A stretch of 64,000 nt of DNA. It comes from Xenopus tropicalis (taxonomy: Eukaryota > Chordata > Amphibia > Anura > Pipidae). Position numbers and translations under genes: made by a program. This document shows, piece after piece, positions 1 to 13,900 of this stretch. The stretch is taken from the NCBI RefSeq assembly GCF_000004195.4, contig NC_030684.2:107166429-107230428 (forward strand), given 5' to 3'. Numbering within the stretch: position 1 is the stretch's first letter; every line of letters starts with the position of its first letter. Under the pieces are notes generated by a model. That model saw only the letters and a program-made list of their open reading frames with translations, ran no database searches and was not told the origin of the DNA.

Positions 1-1595
1 CTCTGTATGCCACCAATAGCACAGTGCTCAGGATTCCATTAAACTGTTTTAAGTCAATTACGCATAAGTGGTGAGTTTATTTCCATGACTTCCAAATCTG
101 TTATATCTGCACATAGCACTGGCAGAGGGGATGTGGGAGTAATTTGTCGGTGTTGGGAGGTTCATAGGAAAAGCAAAGGGAGGGCAACGTTGGGCCATTG
201 TTGGCCCAGTGTTTGGGAAAATGGAGGAGAAGAGTGAGTAGATGGAGGAGGGTTTTTTATGGTGTTGGTGAATCTTGTGTTGAATGTTGAATGTTGTTGG
301 CTTTGGTCATGGCATGGTTAGATTGTATTCCTAAAATGTCACTTAGTAATATAGGTTATGTTGTCCAAGCCATGTTCTTCCTGAAAAATCATCAGATCAG
401 ATATTAGGCCTTAGTAACTTCAGACTACCCCTATGGAGATCCTTCCAGTAGAGTGTTTTCATATATTCAACCTGGGCAAAAAAAAGTGGGAAAATTTCGT
501 CTTCCTTTGTAGCTGTAAGATGGTAGTGTTTGTTGCCTTAAAACTTTCTAGATTTCTGACTTCATCATTAGGATTGCTATGGAAAGATCCCCCTATGTTA
601 CAGCATGCATTTGCAGCATCTATGTTAGCGCTATTGCCCTGCTGAGATTGTACTTTGGGTCCAATTGATTTTGCTTTCATGGAGGTTTTACATTTCATAC
701 TTGCTAAACAAAAGGCTTATGCACAGCAAATAGAGTGTTTCTTGTGTTGTTCTGCTCCATGAAGGAGATGGAATTCAGTGTTGGCCTGAGCCCAGACACA
801 CAGTTGGTTTTGCATAAACATTTTTGTTTTTGTTATTCCTGCCCTAATACTTTATTGGACCATCATTTTATCCTTTCATGTTATGTAGAATATATACCTG
901 GGTATAGTTGTCTAGGCTACTGTAGTTCATGTTAGTAATTTTTTTTCTTTTTTTCTTTTCTAAACCACATTAAACCTATGGGGTGTGGTTGCCCACATGT
1001 TAGTCTGTGTGCCCTGGCCTTTGAATATTCTGCACTGCAAGTGTGGAGCAGTTCTGGGTTAGGTTGCCCCAGCAGCATTGTGCATGTTATGCTGAATTGA
1101 TGTATATTAAGATATTATAAGTTCTTGCTTATCCTTCCTTTCAGCGCTGCAACAAGGGGATTGGCAGTGAAGGCATATGCCTAGGACACAGTGTGGTGGA
1201 GCAAAATTCACCCCCAGCCCTCCCAAAAATGATTGCATAAATCACTCTGATCCTGCTGCCTTGTGTCCACTCCAAGTTCCTGGGCGAGCAAGAGTGACCA
1301 CATGAAATAAGGGGGCTGTTACGGCTGGCGTGCAAACAAGGGGTGCGTGATGGCCTGGTGGGGAGGTGCTGTTAGTGAGTGGTAATGAGCTTTCACTTTA
1401 GGTGTTATTAGGAGGATTTCATTATACAATGCTGAATGTATTTGGGGGGAGAGTGGGAGTGAATCGCCCATTTGTGTCTCATTGGGGCAGTACAGAGTTT
1501 GTATGGGAGTAGAAATAAAAACAATACATTTTCAAAGCAATCAAGCAGGACTGTGATATATGATTATTTAAACTCCTCTTTTTTTTTTTTTTTAG
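1..1595 (+). other. Intron sequence upstream of the SYNJ2BP-like last exon
   Basis: No exon, RNA gene or clear repeat is recognised here. It is presumed to be the right part of the last intron because 1596 begins right after a polypyrimidine tract and AG. Short open frames on both strands lack any recognisable domain. Confidence 0.5.
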
Positions 1596-1742
1596 GTCCA
1601 GAACCAGCAGAATGGACCCTTGAGCACCAGAAGTGAGAGAGACTCAGAAGACTCTTCTCTAGCGATGCTTGCCATCCCAGTGTTATTATCTGTGGCAGCT
1701 TTTGCCATTTTTGCAATAGTTAAATACCGCCAACGCATGTGA
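1596..1742 (+). CDS. synj2bp: SYNJ2BP/OMP25-like gene, last coding exon (partial gene)
   Basis: The exon follows a strong acceptor: a long T-tract ending in TTTAG at 1595. Read in phase 0 it gives 48 residues and a TGA at 1740-1742. The start is VQNQQNGPLS, then a short charged Ser/Arg/Glu linker, then about 19 hydrophobic residues (roughly residues 22-42), then the basic tail KYRQRM. SYNJ2BP (OMP25) is a mitochondrial outer-membrane protein with a cytosolic PDZ domain and a C-terminal tail anchor. From memory its C-terminus has the same layout: VQNGP, a charged linker, a membrane segment, then RYRQ plus two residues. The PDZ exons would lie left of the window; I found none in 1-1590. The other two acceptor phases reach stops quickly and encode no membrane segment. 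A SYNJ2BP paralogue is possible. Confidence 0.72.
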   Translation, partial: VQNQQNGPLSTRSERDSEDSSLAMLAIPVLLSVAAFAIFAIVKYRQRM

Positions 1743-3690
1743 AAAAATCCGAAGGGCCAGAAGCAGCTATGTTAAATAGGAAAAGTTGCTCATATATACT
1801 TATAAAGCTATATATAGATATGATTATCAGTAGCCGGTCACATAGCTCCACGTTATGGTGTGTATATCTGCTGCCTGAAAGTGTATATCCCTTTTGCTGG
1901 GGGAGATTAAGCCATAGGAGATTTCATGTACAATCATTGTGAGATTCTATTGAAAGTGTATTTACTTTAGCGTGGGGAGATAAGCAATAGGAGATGCCAG
2001 GTACAATCATAGTCAGATACTATTCCATCAGGTGTAATGCTACAGCTTTGCCTTCCCTATGTCTGTACTAATCACTCCCACTGCTTCTGTCCTCTCTCTC
2101 CCCAGTGCAATGTGTTTAATGGTATTGTATTCACCCCACACACACACACACCTTTATACTTAATATTGATCATTTTATCATTTCAAATAGTAGTCGAACC
2201 CAAAAACTGACAGATGGAGATTTGCTGTCTTGCAAGTCAGATGACTGGCACACTAGGCTCGGGTACTGCATTATGGGAAATGCCAGATAGTTTAAAGGCA
2301 TGCCTGGTTGGGAAGGAGTTATCAAGTGCATGGTTGTTACTTTTATATTTATCAGCCAAAGATTGTGTTTTTGTTAGTACATCCATATAACCTGACGTGT
2401 CCACGAATGCCTTTAATAAACATGCTTATTAACTTGTGCCTTTCCAGTCTGGGGATGTATTTAGTGCCTTACAGAATGGACTTGGCAATTTTGTGGGTTT
2501 TAAGTTTTTTTTATTTTTGTAATTATTTGTATGGTTCCAGCTCTTTATTTTCTGTGAGCTCTAGATTCTAGTGGAGATGCTGTGCATACAGTTATTATTG
2601 TCCAAACTAAGCTGCATTGTGATACAGATACAACTGGGTGCTTAATGGCAAACTCCTACATCTTTCTTCACCGTGTTCTTTAGACTTGTGGCCCCCAGTG
2701 TTTTTATGATATTGCCTTGGTGAGCATGCTGGGACAGCTGTAGAAGTGTGGCACAATGGAGTTTAGTTCCATTTTTACATATAATTTCTGGTGTAGCAGA
2801 TAATGGAACTTTGTTTCATATAGCAGGTGTTTCCCACTATGATCGCGTCCCTACAGCTAATCGCTTTCATACACATCTGGTACAGGGACACCATGCCTAT
2901 CCCAAACCCTAGCTTAGAACTACAACTCCGCCAGTAGCTGTCACTGATCTGGGTAGTAATACGAGATCATTTCAGCTTTGACAAACCCTGAGATTAAGGC
3001 ACTCATACATTCGGCACAACTTACATTTCTAGAACACATGTAAAAATGCCCCATTGGCCCTAGAGCTCAAAAGGATTGTGTCTTCATCTTTGTTGACAAA
3101 ATCAGTGCTCGTGTTCACTCCCAAAAAAGGTTGCTCAGGAGATGTATTGAATAATTGAATATGGAGGGAAAAGAGCAATGCAGTGCAAATTGCATCAGCA
3201 TCTTCAAGGGAGAGTGGCTTCTTTGTAGGGTGATTGTGCAAGAGGTATACTTTTCAGTTTAAACTGCCTGCCCAACTATATTATTTTTATGTTCTTTTAG
3301 AATTCGGAAGTAGGTACTGTCAGGCTTTGCTGCTGCCCTGGGCCATGTAAGCTTCCATTGCTAAGATCAAGCCTTGCTAAATTGGATGTGATTAATTTAG
3401 GAATAGTCTCCCAGCATTTGTGTACCTGGATCCTGCAGCTAAACTGCCACAGAATGATCTTTTGTTTCCTCTACACCCCCAGACCACTGTGCTGCTGCAT
3501 AAGGCATTCAAGGCCAGTAGTGGGCACAAGAACACATGGTGATTCTGTTTATAGACTGAAAGGAAAAGGTACATAATCTCTTGGTTGCCAACTGGTCGAG
3601 CTTTGCTTTCACAGAGAGAAGAAAGTAACCATTTCAGAGCAGAGTGGTATTATAAAGGCATCCTAAGCAGAAGCCCAATAAATAAAGATA
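1743..3690 (+). other. synj2bp: Probable 3' UTR of the SYNJ2BP-like gene
   Basis: The stretch after the TGA has no supportable coding exon. Candidate poly(A) signals AATAAA occur at 2415-2420 and, overlapping, at 3677-3682 and 3681-3686. Which one is used cannot be told from sequence. A short (CA)n run lies near 2137-2152. Confidence 0.35.
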
Positions 3691-4078
3691 TTGATCAAAT
3701 GTGTTTTCATTTCCATTTAATCAGTCTTTAGTGCATTAAAGGGCAACTAAGACTCAGATTTTAATGTCTAATGCTGCTGCGTACCTTTCCATGTACTAAA
3801 AATTTTGCCCAAGTCAGTGTCTAGGTCTCATTTTGGAAGCCCTACATGACAGCCTTTGGTGGCGGAGATATCTGGTCAGGGAGCAGAAAGGTATTGTTCC
3901 TTGAAATTGAGATGAAGGGAAAGTAATACTAGGTGTTCTGTTACTTATCAGCGACTAAGTGCCTGTAATTGCTTCATGTATCATTGCCCTAAATATGCCT
4001 TGTGTTAGAGAGGCGTTATGCCTGTTTGGTTGACATCTTTGCTTCCTATGACCAGTTTCAGGAGTGGGGGAGTACAAG

Positions 4079-4160
4079 GTATACATTTAGCTACCAATCC
4101 CCTTTTTATGCAATTTTCACCACCAAGTAGTAATTAGGGGATTGGTGGAGCTAAATATAC
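4079..4160. repeat. Small foldback repeat (MITE relic)
   Basis: Two near-complementary arms, starting GTATACATTTAGCTACCAAT on the left and ending in ATTGGTGGAGCTAAATATAC on the right, enclose about 30 bases. The arms run about 25 bases with few mismatches. This is a typical non-autonomous inverted-repeat element; the superfamily was not determined. Confidence 0.5.
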
Positions 4161-5549
4161 TGGAGATCATGAGAGCATGAAGACTTTTGATTGCCTAACT
4201 CTTCTCAGGAGGAACCACTATGGCTAAAATGCCCTTAGCGAAAAGGGAATGGCTCCTTCGCTGCCAGCCATAATCATGGGTACAGAAAGGGATTAAGGCT
4301 GACGCCACATGTGGCTGATTCTCAGCCTGCATTTTTCCAAATCATCCCCTAAACTGGCATTAGCCTTCTTCTTTGCCCACACCCAGAACCACTGTGTCGG
4401 CCCAGGTGCAGGCACACATGGCAGATATTGGCTTTAAAATGCAAACTCTTTCATTTCATCAATAAGAACTGCTGCGTGTGCCTGCATCGGGGCCAACACA
4501 ATGGTTTTGGGTGCGGGGGACTGAGTACTGGCCTGAGGTTTTCCCGCAGGCCGAGAATCAGCCCTGTGTGACATCGGCCTATATATACATTTTTAAAATA
4601 TTTATACCAGTGCATACAGCCCAAAAGAATAAAAAGAGAGTGCTATGGAAGCTTCAGTATAATAATGGAAACATAGAATAAGCATGTTAAGGGGCCCATG
4701 GCATATGGGGCACATTCTCCTCCAGGTCAGCAGGGCATATTGGTTGCAGGTTTTTGGCTATGTGTTGTGAAGAACCCTTGTTCCTTTTCTGCCTACCTCC
4801 TCTGCATGTTTGGGCCTTGCCGGCTGTGTGTACCAAGAATACAGTTTCTGTCCTTTTTCTGTAGTCCTGCTTGGCTCTAGCCCCGCTAAAGCTGCTTTAA
4901 TCTGGTCTCTATGTGTCTATGTAGGATTTTAAATGAACACATCAATTACTCATGCCCCCCAACCCCAACCTGCTGGCTGCTAAATAACCACCCCTCTGCA
5001 AATAAATGCACGGTCATCAGGATACCTGGAATAGTGGAATAGTGTTGGGACTACATTTGGGACAGGGTTACTGGATGGGGAAGCTGCACTGCTGTTACTG
5101 ACCTAGGTGGCAGGTACTACTTTTAGTGGTTACAGTACTGTAATGCTTTATTGCCAGTTATACATCTGAGGAATAGATGCTGCTAACGGTTAAAGGGAAA
5201 TCACAGATTGCGTGTGTTTTGCTTTGTACATTTGCAAATGCCATGAATGGTATTGTTATGGTTTGCTGTCTTTATATGAAAGTGCTTTTATGAAAGAGAT
5301 TAAATGCTGGTGTGTCCAACCTTTGCTGTCTCTTTGTTGGCAGTTGCCATAAAGTATACTGAAAGTGTCACAGGCACATTTTACCTTGAATCTGCTCTTA
5401 ATATACAGTTTTATGCATGTCTGGGGGACTGATTGTTTCTATATGATAGACAGATGTGAAGATATTAATATGAAGCAAGAAGGCTGGCAGTCCATAGGAA
5501 TATGGTGACTTTGTATTAGGAGAAACCCCAGTAAAGATGCCAGTACTAG

Positions 5550-5573
5550 GGAGCAGCAGCAGCAGCAGCAGCA
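5550..5573. repeat. (AGC)n microsatellite
   Basis: About seven uninterrupted CAG/AGC triplets in intergenic DNA. Confidence 0.85.
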
Positions 5574-5617
5574 AAGGGTCAGCAGTTGATGGAGTATATG
5601 TTTTCATATTAAGATGA

Positions 5618-5905
5618 CCAATAAAGATGGCCATACATGGCCCAATAAAAGCTGCCAACAAACTGCTTATTGGGCCATGTATAGGGATGGGCCTGTCCAA
5701 TTTTTGGCCAGATATTGGTCAGGCAGGCTTAAAAGTCTCATCGGGGTGAGGAGTGCATTGGCTTGTTGATGTGGTCCTCAGCCTAATGGCCTGTATCCCG
5801 TCAGTGTGATCTGATTGGATCAGGCCACAATATTCCACATATTGGAGGAAGATCCACTCATTTGGCAACCTCGCCAAATGAGTGGATCTTTCATTGTATT
5901 ATCAT
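5618..5905. mobile_element. MITE of the GGCCATACA-ended family with a central hairpin
   Basis: The GGCCATACATGGCCCAATA phrase near the left end matches end sequences seen in other copies in this window (about 22170, 31593, 43609). The right part holds an 18-bp perfect stem with a 6-base loop at 5849-5890. Boundaries are approximate because no target duplication was identified. Confidence 0.5.
5849..5890. repeat. Perfect 18-bp hairpin
   Basis: The stem AAGATCCACTCATTTGGC at 5849-5866 is exactly complementary to 5873-5890, with loop AACCTC. It lies inside the MITE above, so it is most simply read as the element's internal inverted repeat rather than a terminator or miRNA. Confidence 0.8.
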
Positions 5906-6998
5906 CTTAAGCTGTATGATCTAACAGACCATAACAAATTCATATAACATTATTATTCACAGTCAGCCGAACAGAATCAACGTGCTTGAATGGTTGGCTA
6001 TCCCCAGCCTAGACGATGTTTAAGAGTTTCACCTTATGGTTAATCACAGTGCTATGTCTCCTTCATTGAAAGATTTGTGAGTGGCTCTACTTAAGCAAGA
6101 AAGATTTTTTGGGGGTTTCCCAGTTTCCGCCAGGCTTTTTTGGCGTCAGCATATGCAGTAAAACTGTCCAACTGCATACATGTCTCAAAGTCTTTGTTTT
6201 GCTCTATCACCATGACTTATGGAGTGATTTGAAAAATCAGGCTGAGCCTTTTGAGCACGGTTAAATAAATAAATCATGGATGTTTCTACTTGCTGTTCCG
6301 ATTAAATGTACAGTATTCTGCACAAATCTTGCAGCTCAAAGTAATGTATTTAAAAAAAAAATATGGAAAATAGAAAAAGCAGCATGGTACAGTTTTCTTG
6401 ACTTTACCCATTTCTAGTCTAGGAGGTCATGAGTAACTCAAGCATTGCTACTGGGTAAAATGTATACGGACTGCTCAGCCTGATATTTGCCCTCACTCCC
6501 TGTGCTTAGCATATAAATAATAAAGGGAATAAGAAGACTGTTGCTGCACATATTACTGCCTTTTGACATTTCTCAAGTATAGATGGTTTATATGTGTTTT
6601 CATGTGTCTGAGGTGTTGCAAGTACTGTTTCATTTCCAAAACTTACTGTTATATTAATGACCCTTTCAGAATGAAGGAAATTGATGATTGAGCATGACTT
6701 AATGAATGTGAATTTAAGAAATGCATTGGCACCCCAACTTTCTGTATATATTGTCCTTGAGTACAGATCTCAGAAAAGAAATAAATTACATGCCAAATCT
6801 ACTGGACTTTTCTTTTGGCTTTGCCAGTATCATGTCACAAACAGAGGCCTGTTCATACTGTTATGACCAGTTGGGCCACTACTAATATGTATTTTCTGTA
6901 CAAGAACACTTGTTAATGCAGCTGCAGAATTGCTAAGGGTTGCAAAATGTACTCTCGCTAAGCTATTATTAGATTTGGTGAGTTGATATCCTTAGTAT

Positions 6999-7175
6999 TA
7001 AGACAAAGACACCCGGTGCTACTAGAAGCATCTACTTGTCATGGCTAGTAAATTCCAGAAAATACCCTGCCATAGACAACACTGAGATTTGCCTCTGCTA
7101 ATACACATACAGTAAATGATCAGCATTGTCTGTTTTAGTAGCTGCTACTAGTAGCCCCGTGTGTCTTCACCCTAA
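6999..7175. mobile_element. MITE, CTTCACCCTAA-ended family
   Basis: The left end reads TTAAGACAAAGACACCC and the right end GTGTGTCTTCACCCTAA, forming imperfect inverted ends. The body contains CTACTTGTCATGGCTA and CAGAAAATACCCTGCC. It shares its body, in the opposite orientation, with the interrupted copy at 56805-58294. Confidence 0.6.
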
Positions 7176-10100
7176 GATCTTAGAATAAGGTTGAACTGCC
7201 TGTTATTACTGCATTTAATTACCGTTAATTTCATATGCGTGTGTATATATTTGATTAGTTTGAGAATACCTGCCTCCTTCTGCATTGCCCTGGTACTGTG
7301 CTGCTAGTTTTTAAAAATAAGATTAGATTTTATATAACCGTGGGGGAGGTTGAGCACAAAAACGCAGCCACCTTTCTCTTCTCCAGGATCCAGTGGATTT
7401 TGATTGTATGATGGTATCTTTGCCTAAATGTCCTTGCCCAACCAACTTAAACTTAATGTGGTGGTTCACCTTTACACTAACTTTTGGTATGTTATAAAAT
7501 GGACAGTTCGTAGCAACATTTTATTTTTAATTTTTTATTGCTGTTGGGACACTAGAATCAAGAGAAAAGTTGTGACTTGTCCAATAAATTACTAGATTAT
7601 CTAATGCTAGTTGGTCCTCCTAATACACCCACATTTTTACCATACAGTCCTAGCAGTTAGATTTCATGCCATAATAAACACAGGGGGCACATTTATACAC
7701 AGAGATGGATACCAACTACATTGTGTATGTATGTAGCAGTGACGTGAACAGTGTCCCTGAGACCCCAGTAGGCCATTTATACTAGCGAGTTTTCACGCAG
7801 TTGTTTTATCTTCTGTCTTTTTTTGTATCATCCCATTGTAAATAATCAACATATTAAACTTTTACAAAAGCCAATTGTCAATTGAATACAACAAGGTGGA
7901 GTCGATTTCACATAGATGTTGGATTTGAAATAGCATATCTTGGTTGGCACATTATTTTAACTAAACCTACTGTATGTAGAAACATCCAAACAATGGTTAT
8001 TGCATTTATCTCTCTCCGTTTCTGAAAGTCAATGGGAAACATGTCTTACAAAGTGCAGTATTTAGCAGTGAGTCACAAGAAACATAATTGGCGGGTACAG
8101 ACCTAGTACTTATATTTAGCATTTCTAATATATAGGTCCATGGACATTAATGGTGTCATAACCAATTAGATCTGCCTTTTGATGTGAAGCAGTGATCCAT
8201 ATGACCATAGCTCTTCATAAAAATGATGGGTCCTGCTCAGGAAAGCTTTCCTAAATCATCCATCAATAGAAGAAAATTGTGTTACTAAAGGAAAATTCTA
8301 GAACAGTGGTTTCACTTTTGTCTTGGGTTGTATTTGCAATCCATATATACAGACCTAACAAAGTGGATTAGGAGATATGAGTGACAGCTTTCTGTCTATA
8401 TTGATGAATGCTATAAATGTAATTGATTGCACCAAGTCACTGAACAAGGGTAATACTGCTCCTTTAAAGATAAATCCCATAAATAACAGCCATGGTTAAT
8501 AAAAGGCATTCATATAACAAAGAAAAAAATCAAATGAACTCTTTATGTCTTACTTTGGAGGCAAGTAAAAAAAATCAGTTAAGTTCCAGTGCCATAGGGA
8601 CCTACACACCAAAATCCCTTAACATAGCAGCTGTTTTAATTTATATTGCATTTGAGTCACCCAGAATCCCCAGGGATACCGCTTGCTTACATGTACTGGG
8701 ATCATTAATGTTAAATTCCCCCAGGTGCCTCAGCAGGTAGAACTTCAAGAACAGCCAGGGGACATGCCTGGGGGGTTAGAGTTATTTCTCTGTATGGCAG
8801 CAGCTAGCACTACAGATACAGCCAGGGACTATACCTGGGAACTGTGTATAATGAAAATGTTATATCTCTGTATGGCCTACAGGTTTTGTTATCACATGTT
8901 CTTGGGGGAATGCCGTTGGACATTGGGCCCTGTGCACCCTGCAAGTGCTGGTGTTCCCTAACTTGTTTGTCTAAATGACACACAAGTTATGGGGCTGGGA
9001 AAGGAAAACTACTTACCTCCCCTACCCACCCCTTCTTCCGAACTCAGGCAGTGATGTATGTATCTGGGGATACACAGGTCTTTATGCTGCAATTTGGAAC
9101 ACAGAAACCTGTGGCAATTCTATGTGCAGTGCAGGGCACAAAATGCAAAATACATGGATGGTTGTGCCAGTGTTTTGCACTTTACTCCCTGACCTGCACA
9201 TAAAAAAGTTTCCTACTGTTCAGGGCAGAGCCTGTAGATGGGTGAAAGGTGCATTTACTGAAAAACATAGAGGAAGTATCATCAATATGCTCATATAGTG
9301 CCAACATGTTCCACAGCTTTTTATAGAGTTTATAGGTCTCTCTAGTTGCTGTATAATGAGTGAACTTGCAGTGTTTTGCCACTTGCCAAAGTGCCTTAAA
9401 GTAAAAAAAAGAAAAAAAAAACAGACCAAGCTCCTTTATTTTTTCCAGCAAAACACACTGCATGGCAAAATGCTTGCGTGGATTTATTAAAAAAAAAAAA
9501 TCTTTGCTCATCCCTAGCATTTATACAGTATATCCGTGTTCCGGGGATCTTACAGTCTAAGGCTGTGTCAAATTCACACACTATAGTCAGTTTTTTTTTG
9601 GAGACAATTAACCTGCCTGTATATTTTTTTGGAGTGAAAGGACAGTTAAAACTAACTGTGTCCTTATAAGGTTAGCACTGTAGTCCTGGAATGTTCCCAA
9701 AGGATTCCGTTATGTTAAAGTGACTCTTACAGTATATCAAGTCCTCTTTCCTCTAGGTCCTGGCAGGCAGCTTAGTAAGACGCTCACATCCTTGGATCAG
9801 AAGGTATTGCATGTTCCACGTGTGTATGAATACAGCTGCTCAGCTCTATGATATTTTCCAATGCGCCAGAGCTCTCCCTGATGGCAAGGGTTGAAAAGCC
9901 TTTGTAACGCTGAATATAAGGCAGGAAGCATATCCTCAATGGTAACCCCCCAGTGTAATTTTCACTTGGCCCCATTTACAAGTGCATTCCTAAAATAATA
10001 TTTTGCCCTATATCTCTTGGAAGCAGAACAACATATTTAAGTAACTGTATTATCACTTCCTTGCTTTGAGCAATGGCACGCTTTGCATGTCTGTTATCAT

Positions 10101-10659
10101 CTCTTACCCTGTATCCTGTTGCACACACTGGCACATGCAATATCAGTTAGCAATTTAAAATAATTATTTTTATACCATTGTTTTCCTATAATCATTCCAG
10201 CATGTTTCTCTCTATGATATCCTTTAGTTTATGGGAAATGTTAGACTAAGCCAACCTATATTCAGTATCTTACCATTTGGCCTAATTCATGGTCATTCCT
10301 TAAAAAGCCTAAATAGATAGAAAATAGATTATAGTGTGTTAAGATAAAAGCTAGGGGTTTCTGGTGGGCCCCTGGCACCCCAGTTGGACAGTGCCTACAT
10401 TTAAAGTAGAAATAGCAAATGGAAAAAGTAAAGTAATACTGGGGATAGGCGACTAGCCTGGGTTTTTCCCTAAATACAAACAAGCAATGGAAAGGATAAA
10501 ATATTTTAAATGTTAAACCAATCCAACCTACAGTGTGTGTTGGGCAATATAAATTATAGGGTATAATCTGTCCTCAGTGCAGAAGACAACACAGTAACAG
10601 TTCCAAGTGGAGCACAATGCTGGCACCAACATGTTCACCCACCTGCAGGGATCTGACTG

Positions 10660-10934
10660 CAGATATGGGATCCCTTATCCTGAAACCCAGTATTCAGAAA
10701 ACTCCAAATTAGGGGAAAGCATTTCCTTTTTTCTCTTAAGTAATAAAACCGTACCTTGTACCTAACCCTAACGAAACTGCATAAATCCAATTTGATGGAA
10801 TAGTAATTCTGCTGGGTTTATTTATGTCCAAATGATATTTAGCAGAATTAAGGTATGTTGATCCAAATTATGGTAATATGCCTTATACAGAAACCCCAGG
10901 ACCCAAGCATTCTGGATAATAGATCCTATACCTG
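10660..10934. mobile_element. MITE, CAGGTATGGGATCC family (diverged copy)
   Basis: It begins CAGATATGGGATCCCTTATC and ends GATCCTATACCTG, so the ends are imperfect inverted repeats. The same family appears intact at 25843-26146 and as fragments near 27779 and 61496. The internal phrase GTACCTTGTAC is shared with the 25843 copy. Confidence 0.75.
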
Positions 10935-13900
10935 TACTTTAAATATACAATGCGCCTCATGTTTAACTGAAATGTGAAGTCAAAACAGGTAACTGACCCT
11001 AGCAACCAGGCAGTTGTTTTAGTGTTAAAAAGAAGGAACAGCAGGAGAGGCTAACCAACAGGCATCTAGCAACCAAATTGCATTTCACTTTGGCGAGAGG
11101 CAGGGTCCCTAACCTGCCGGTGTCCCATCCACACCCGGCCCTAACCTGGCAAGTCTCAGTATTTATAGACATGTCTGCCTCGCCTGTCTCTGATGTCGTG
11201 AAAGCGGTGGGACATGCAGGTGAGGATCTATAAATACCAAAGTCTCAAGACAGGATTAGGGCATAGTATGGTCACAGACGGGGTGGGCACATAATAAAGT
11301 TTAGCCTGAACCCACCCCAACCTGCCGTATTCGGGCTGGCCCACACATCACAGCAGAGAAAGACAAAATATAAAATAATATTAATAAATAAATCAATAAT
11401 GATAAATATTTAAAAGTGCCTAATATATATCTACAACATGTTTGTGGATTTAAAGGTAAAGTCTTCTGGCACCAAACTGCTATGAATTTTTATCACTTTC
11501 TCGGAATTTCTTTTTCGGGGCTCTGCCATTCCTTATGTGCAGTGAGAGTGCTAATGGATGAAAGAAATGTGAGAGCACTGGGGTTAGGGAACAATAAGCT
11601 CCTGTGAGTAATTTGCTGCCTTCTCTGAGAATAGTGTAGGTGGGAGATGGCAGTGAAAGAAACAGAGAATAATTAGTCAGTCTCCCTCGCAGCTAAACGT
11701 GTATCTGGCATAATGCCTTTATTATTAACAGTCACTAATGTTATGGAAACAAAAAACAAATGTCAGGCATCCATTGTGCTAATCTCTGTTCAGCCTCATT
11801 TCAGTCGTGATTTCCATGTCTGTTTTTTGTCTATATTTTACATTTATAGGCATTGAGGTTTGGGAAATTAGTAAATAACATATAGGATAATACAGACCCT
11901 GCTGTAATTTATAAGGATATTGTCACCACTTTGCAAGTGTTTCAAAAAGTCATTGTTATTTTAAAGAGCACAAAATCCATTTATTTAATTGTCCCTGACT
12001 CGCTCTGGCCTGAGTGTAGGGGAGGTAAGTGCAGGTAGATGGGAGAGATGCATGGATTCTATGTTTCTGGGTTTATCTTTGGTTTATGCTGTGTGTTACA
12101 GGGAGCAGCATTGTACGCAGAGGGTGATTTTTGTGTTTTTGTAGAAAATGTCTTAAATTAGTCTCTACAATATCCATCATGGTAACCCAGAGCCAGTTCT
12201 ATGTACAATGCCCATGGACACAGGACAAGATATATACAATATCTATTTCATTTTTAACACACAGAAAGATTAATACAATGCCAGTTCCATTTATGATATC
12301 CAGAGAACACACAGTAGAATAAATACAGTGCCTGCTCCATGTAGAATGCCACCCAGACCACCTACCTCCAGGCAAACATGGTACAAAGCACCAATTCCAT
12401 GTGAAATCACCTTGTTCTTGATGTTGCAGGAAATTAATTGGTGTTGGTTTGGGAAGACTTAGCCTAAAAGCAGCATGGAAAGGGTTCATGCACTGTGAAG
12501 GCTTTGTGTTGGATTGAATAAGGTTCTAGGTACCCCTGCTACCCTCATGATCACTGTTTTTCCCTCTGGTGCGGATGTATGAAGAGGCTTGAAGTATTTA
12601 CAGAAGGGCTCCAAGTGCTCCAGGTGTATTGGAGGGGCTGTCACAGAGCATACTGTAAATGTAGCATGCTGCAGTGTGAAGGTCAGCTTTGTATTTGACC
12701 CTCGCCTGCCAATATATTATATACTCCTTCTGGTCTTACCGAGTCTTGAGTTTTTAGTCTTCAAAAATGATTTCCAGACTTCCCTGCAGGCTGCAATGAG
12801 CATTTGAATAAGATTAACACACTTATAAGTTTCTCCACTGAACTGAATCAGCCCCAGAGTTACTACAAGGCAGACACAATGAGTAATAGTGTTCCGAAGT
12901 GGAGACATTTCTGACCCCAATCATTTTTTAAAGTGTCACCTATAGGTAAATGTCAAACGATGTGGCAAGTATTATTTTTCAAGTTGTAACTAACAAATAG
13001 AAACAAACAAACTGAGTTACAAGGAAGCGTCCTTCAAAAAACAGAGCTGGCAGTACTTCATCAACTGTTACCTGGTAAGTGTTTCTTTAAAGCAAAGATT
13101 TCTAACCTGCAAGCCTCACAGAGTGTCTGTAGAATGCTAGAAGCTATAGCTGACCAAAAGCTGGAGGATCCCAGGTCAAATGCAAATGATAAAATGATGG
13201 TGTTGGAAGTAGGAAATAGGCAGGAGGTCAATAAGGATATCCAACCCACAGCAACTGAGCTACAGCTCCTAGTATCGCCAGTTTTGTTTTTGACATCCAG
13301 TTTTGTTTTGACATCCATAATTAGGGTTGTCATCAGGAATCACAGGCCCTGTATTACTAAGTTAGCAGGAGGACCCTCAGTGGAGCCCTGATGAAAAATA
13401 AAAGCCCATGCACTCATGGCTAAGCCCCTGACCCACCCAGGCACACCTATTATGCCAAAATCCTGCCCAATTATCCAACAAACCCTTGCCCACACCCTTG
13501 CAAGCCCCATACCCTTTACAACCTTTGAAATGAATTCTTATATCACTGGGGTAGCTCCTGTATCCCCCTGATGGTGGCCCTGTCCATGATGTATATCCTT
13601 ATGTAACATAACTACATAATGTGTTGCAGTATAGTTGGTTATTAGTATTTGAATCCTAGGTCCAAGTGGCCCTGAAGCTGGGGTACTAAGCTAAATGCTA
13701 ATTTTTCTCCAGCCCATGAACCATATATGTTATGTGCACCATAATGTTTGTGAAGCTGAAGGCTTAGGAATGTATCCACCTGCTCTACCCTGATGCTGGC
13801 AGTGCTTAATGCTACAGTATAGTGTCCCATGTACAGTGCAACAGGTTCTTCCCCCAGGCCCCAGCCTACACTGCTCAAATCTCCTCTGGTGAATTTGGAA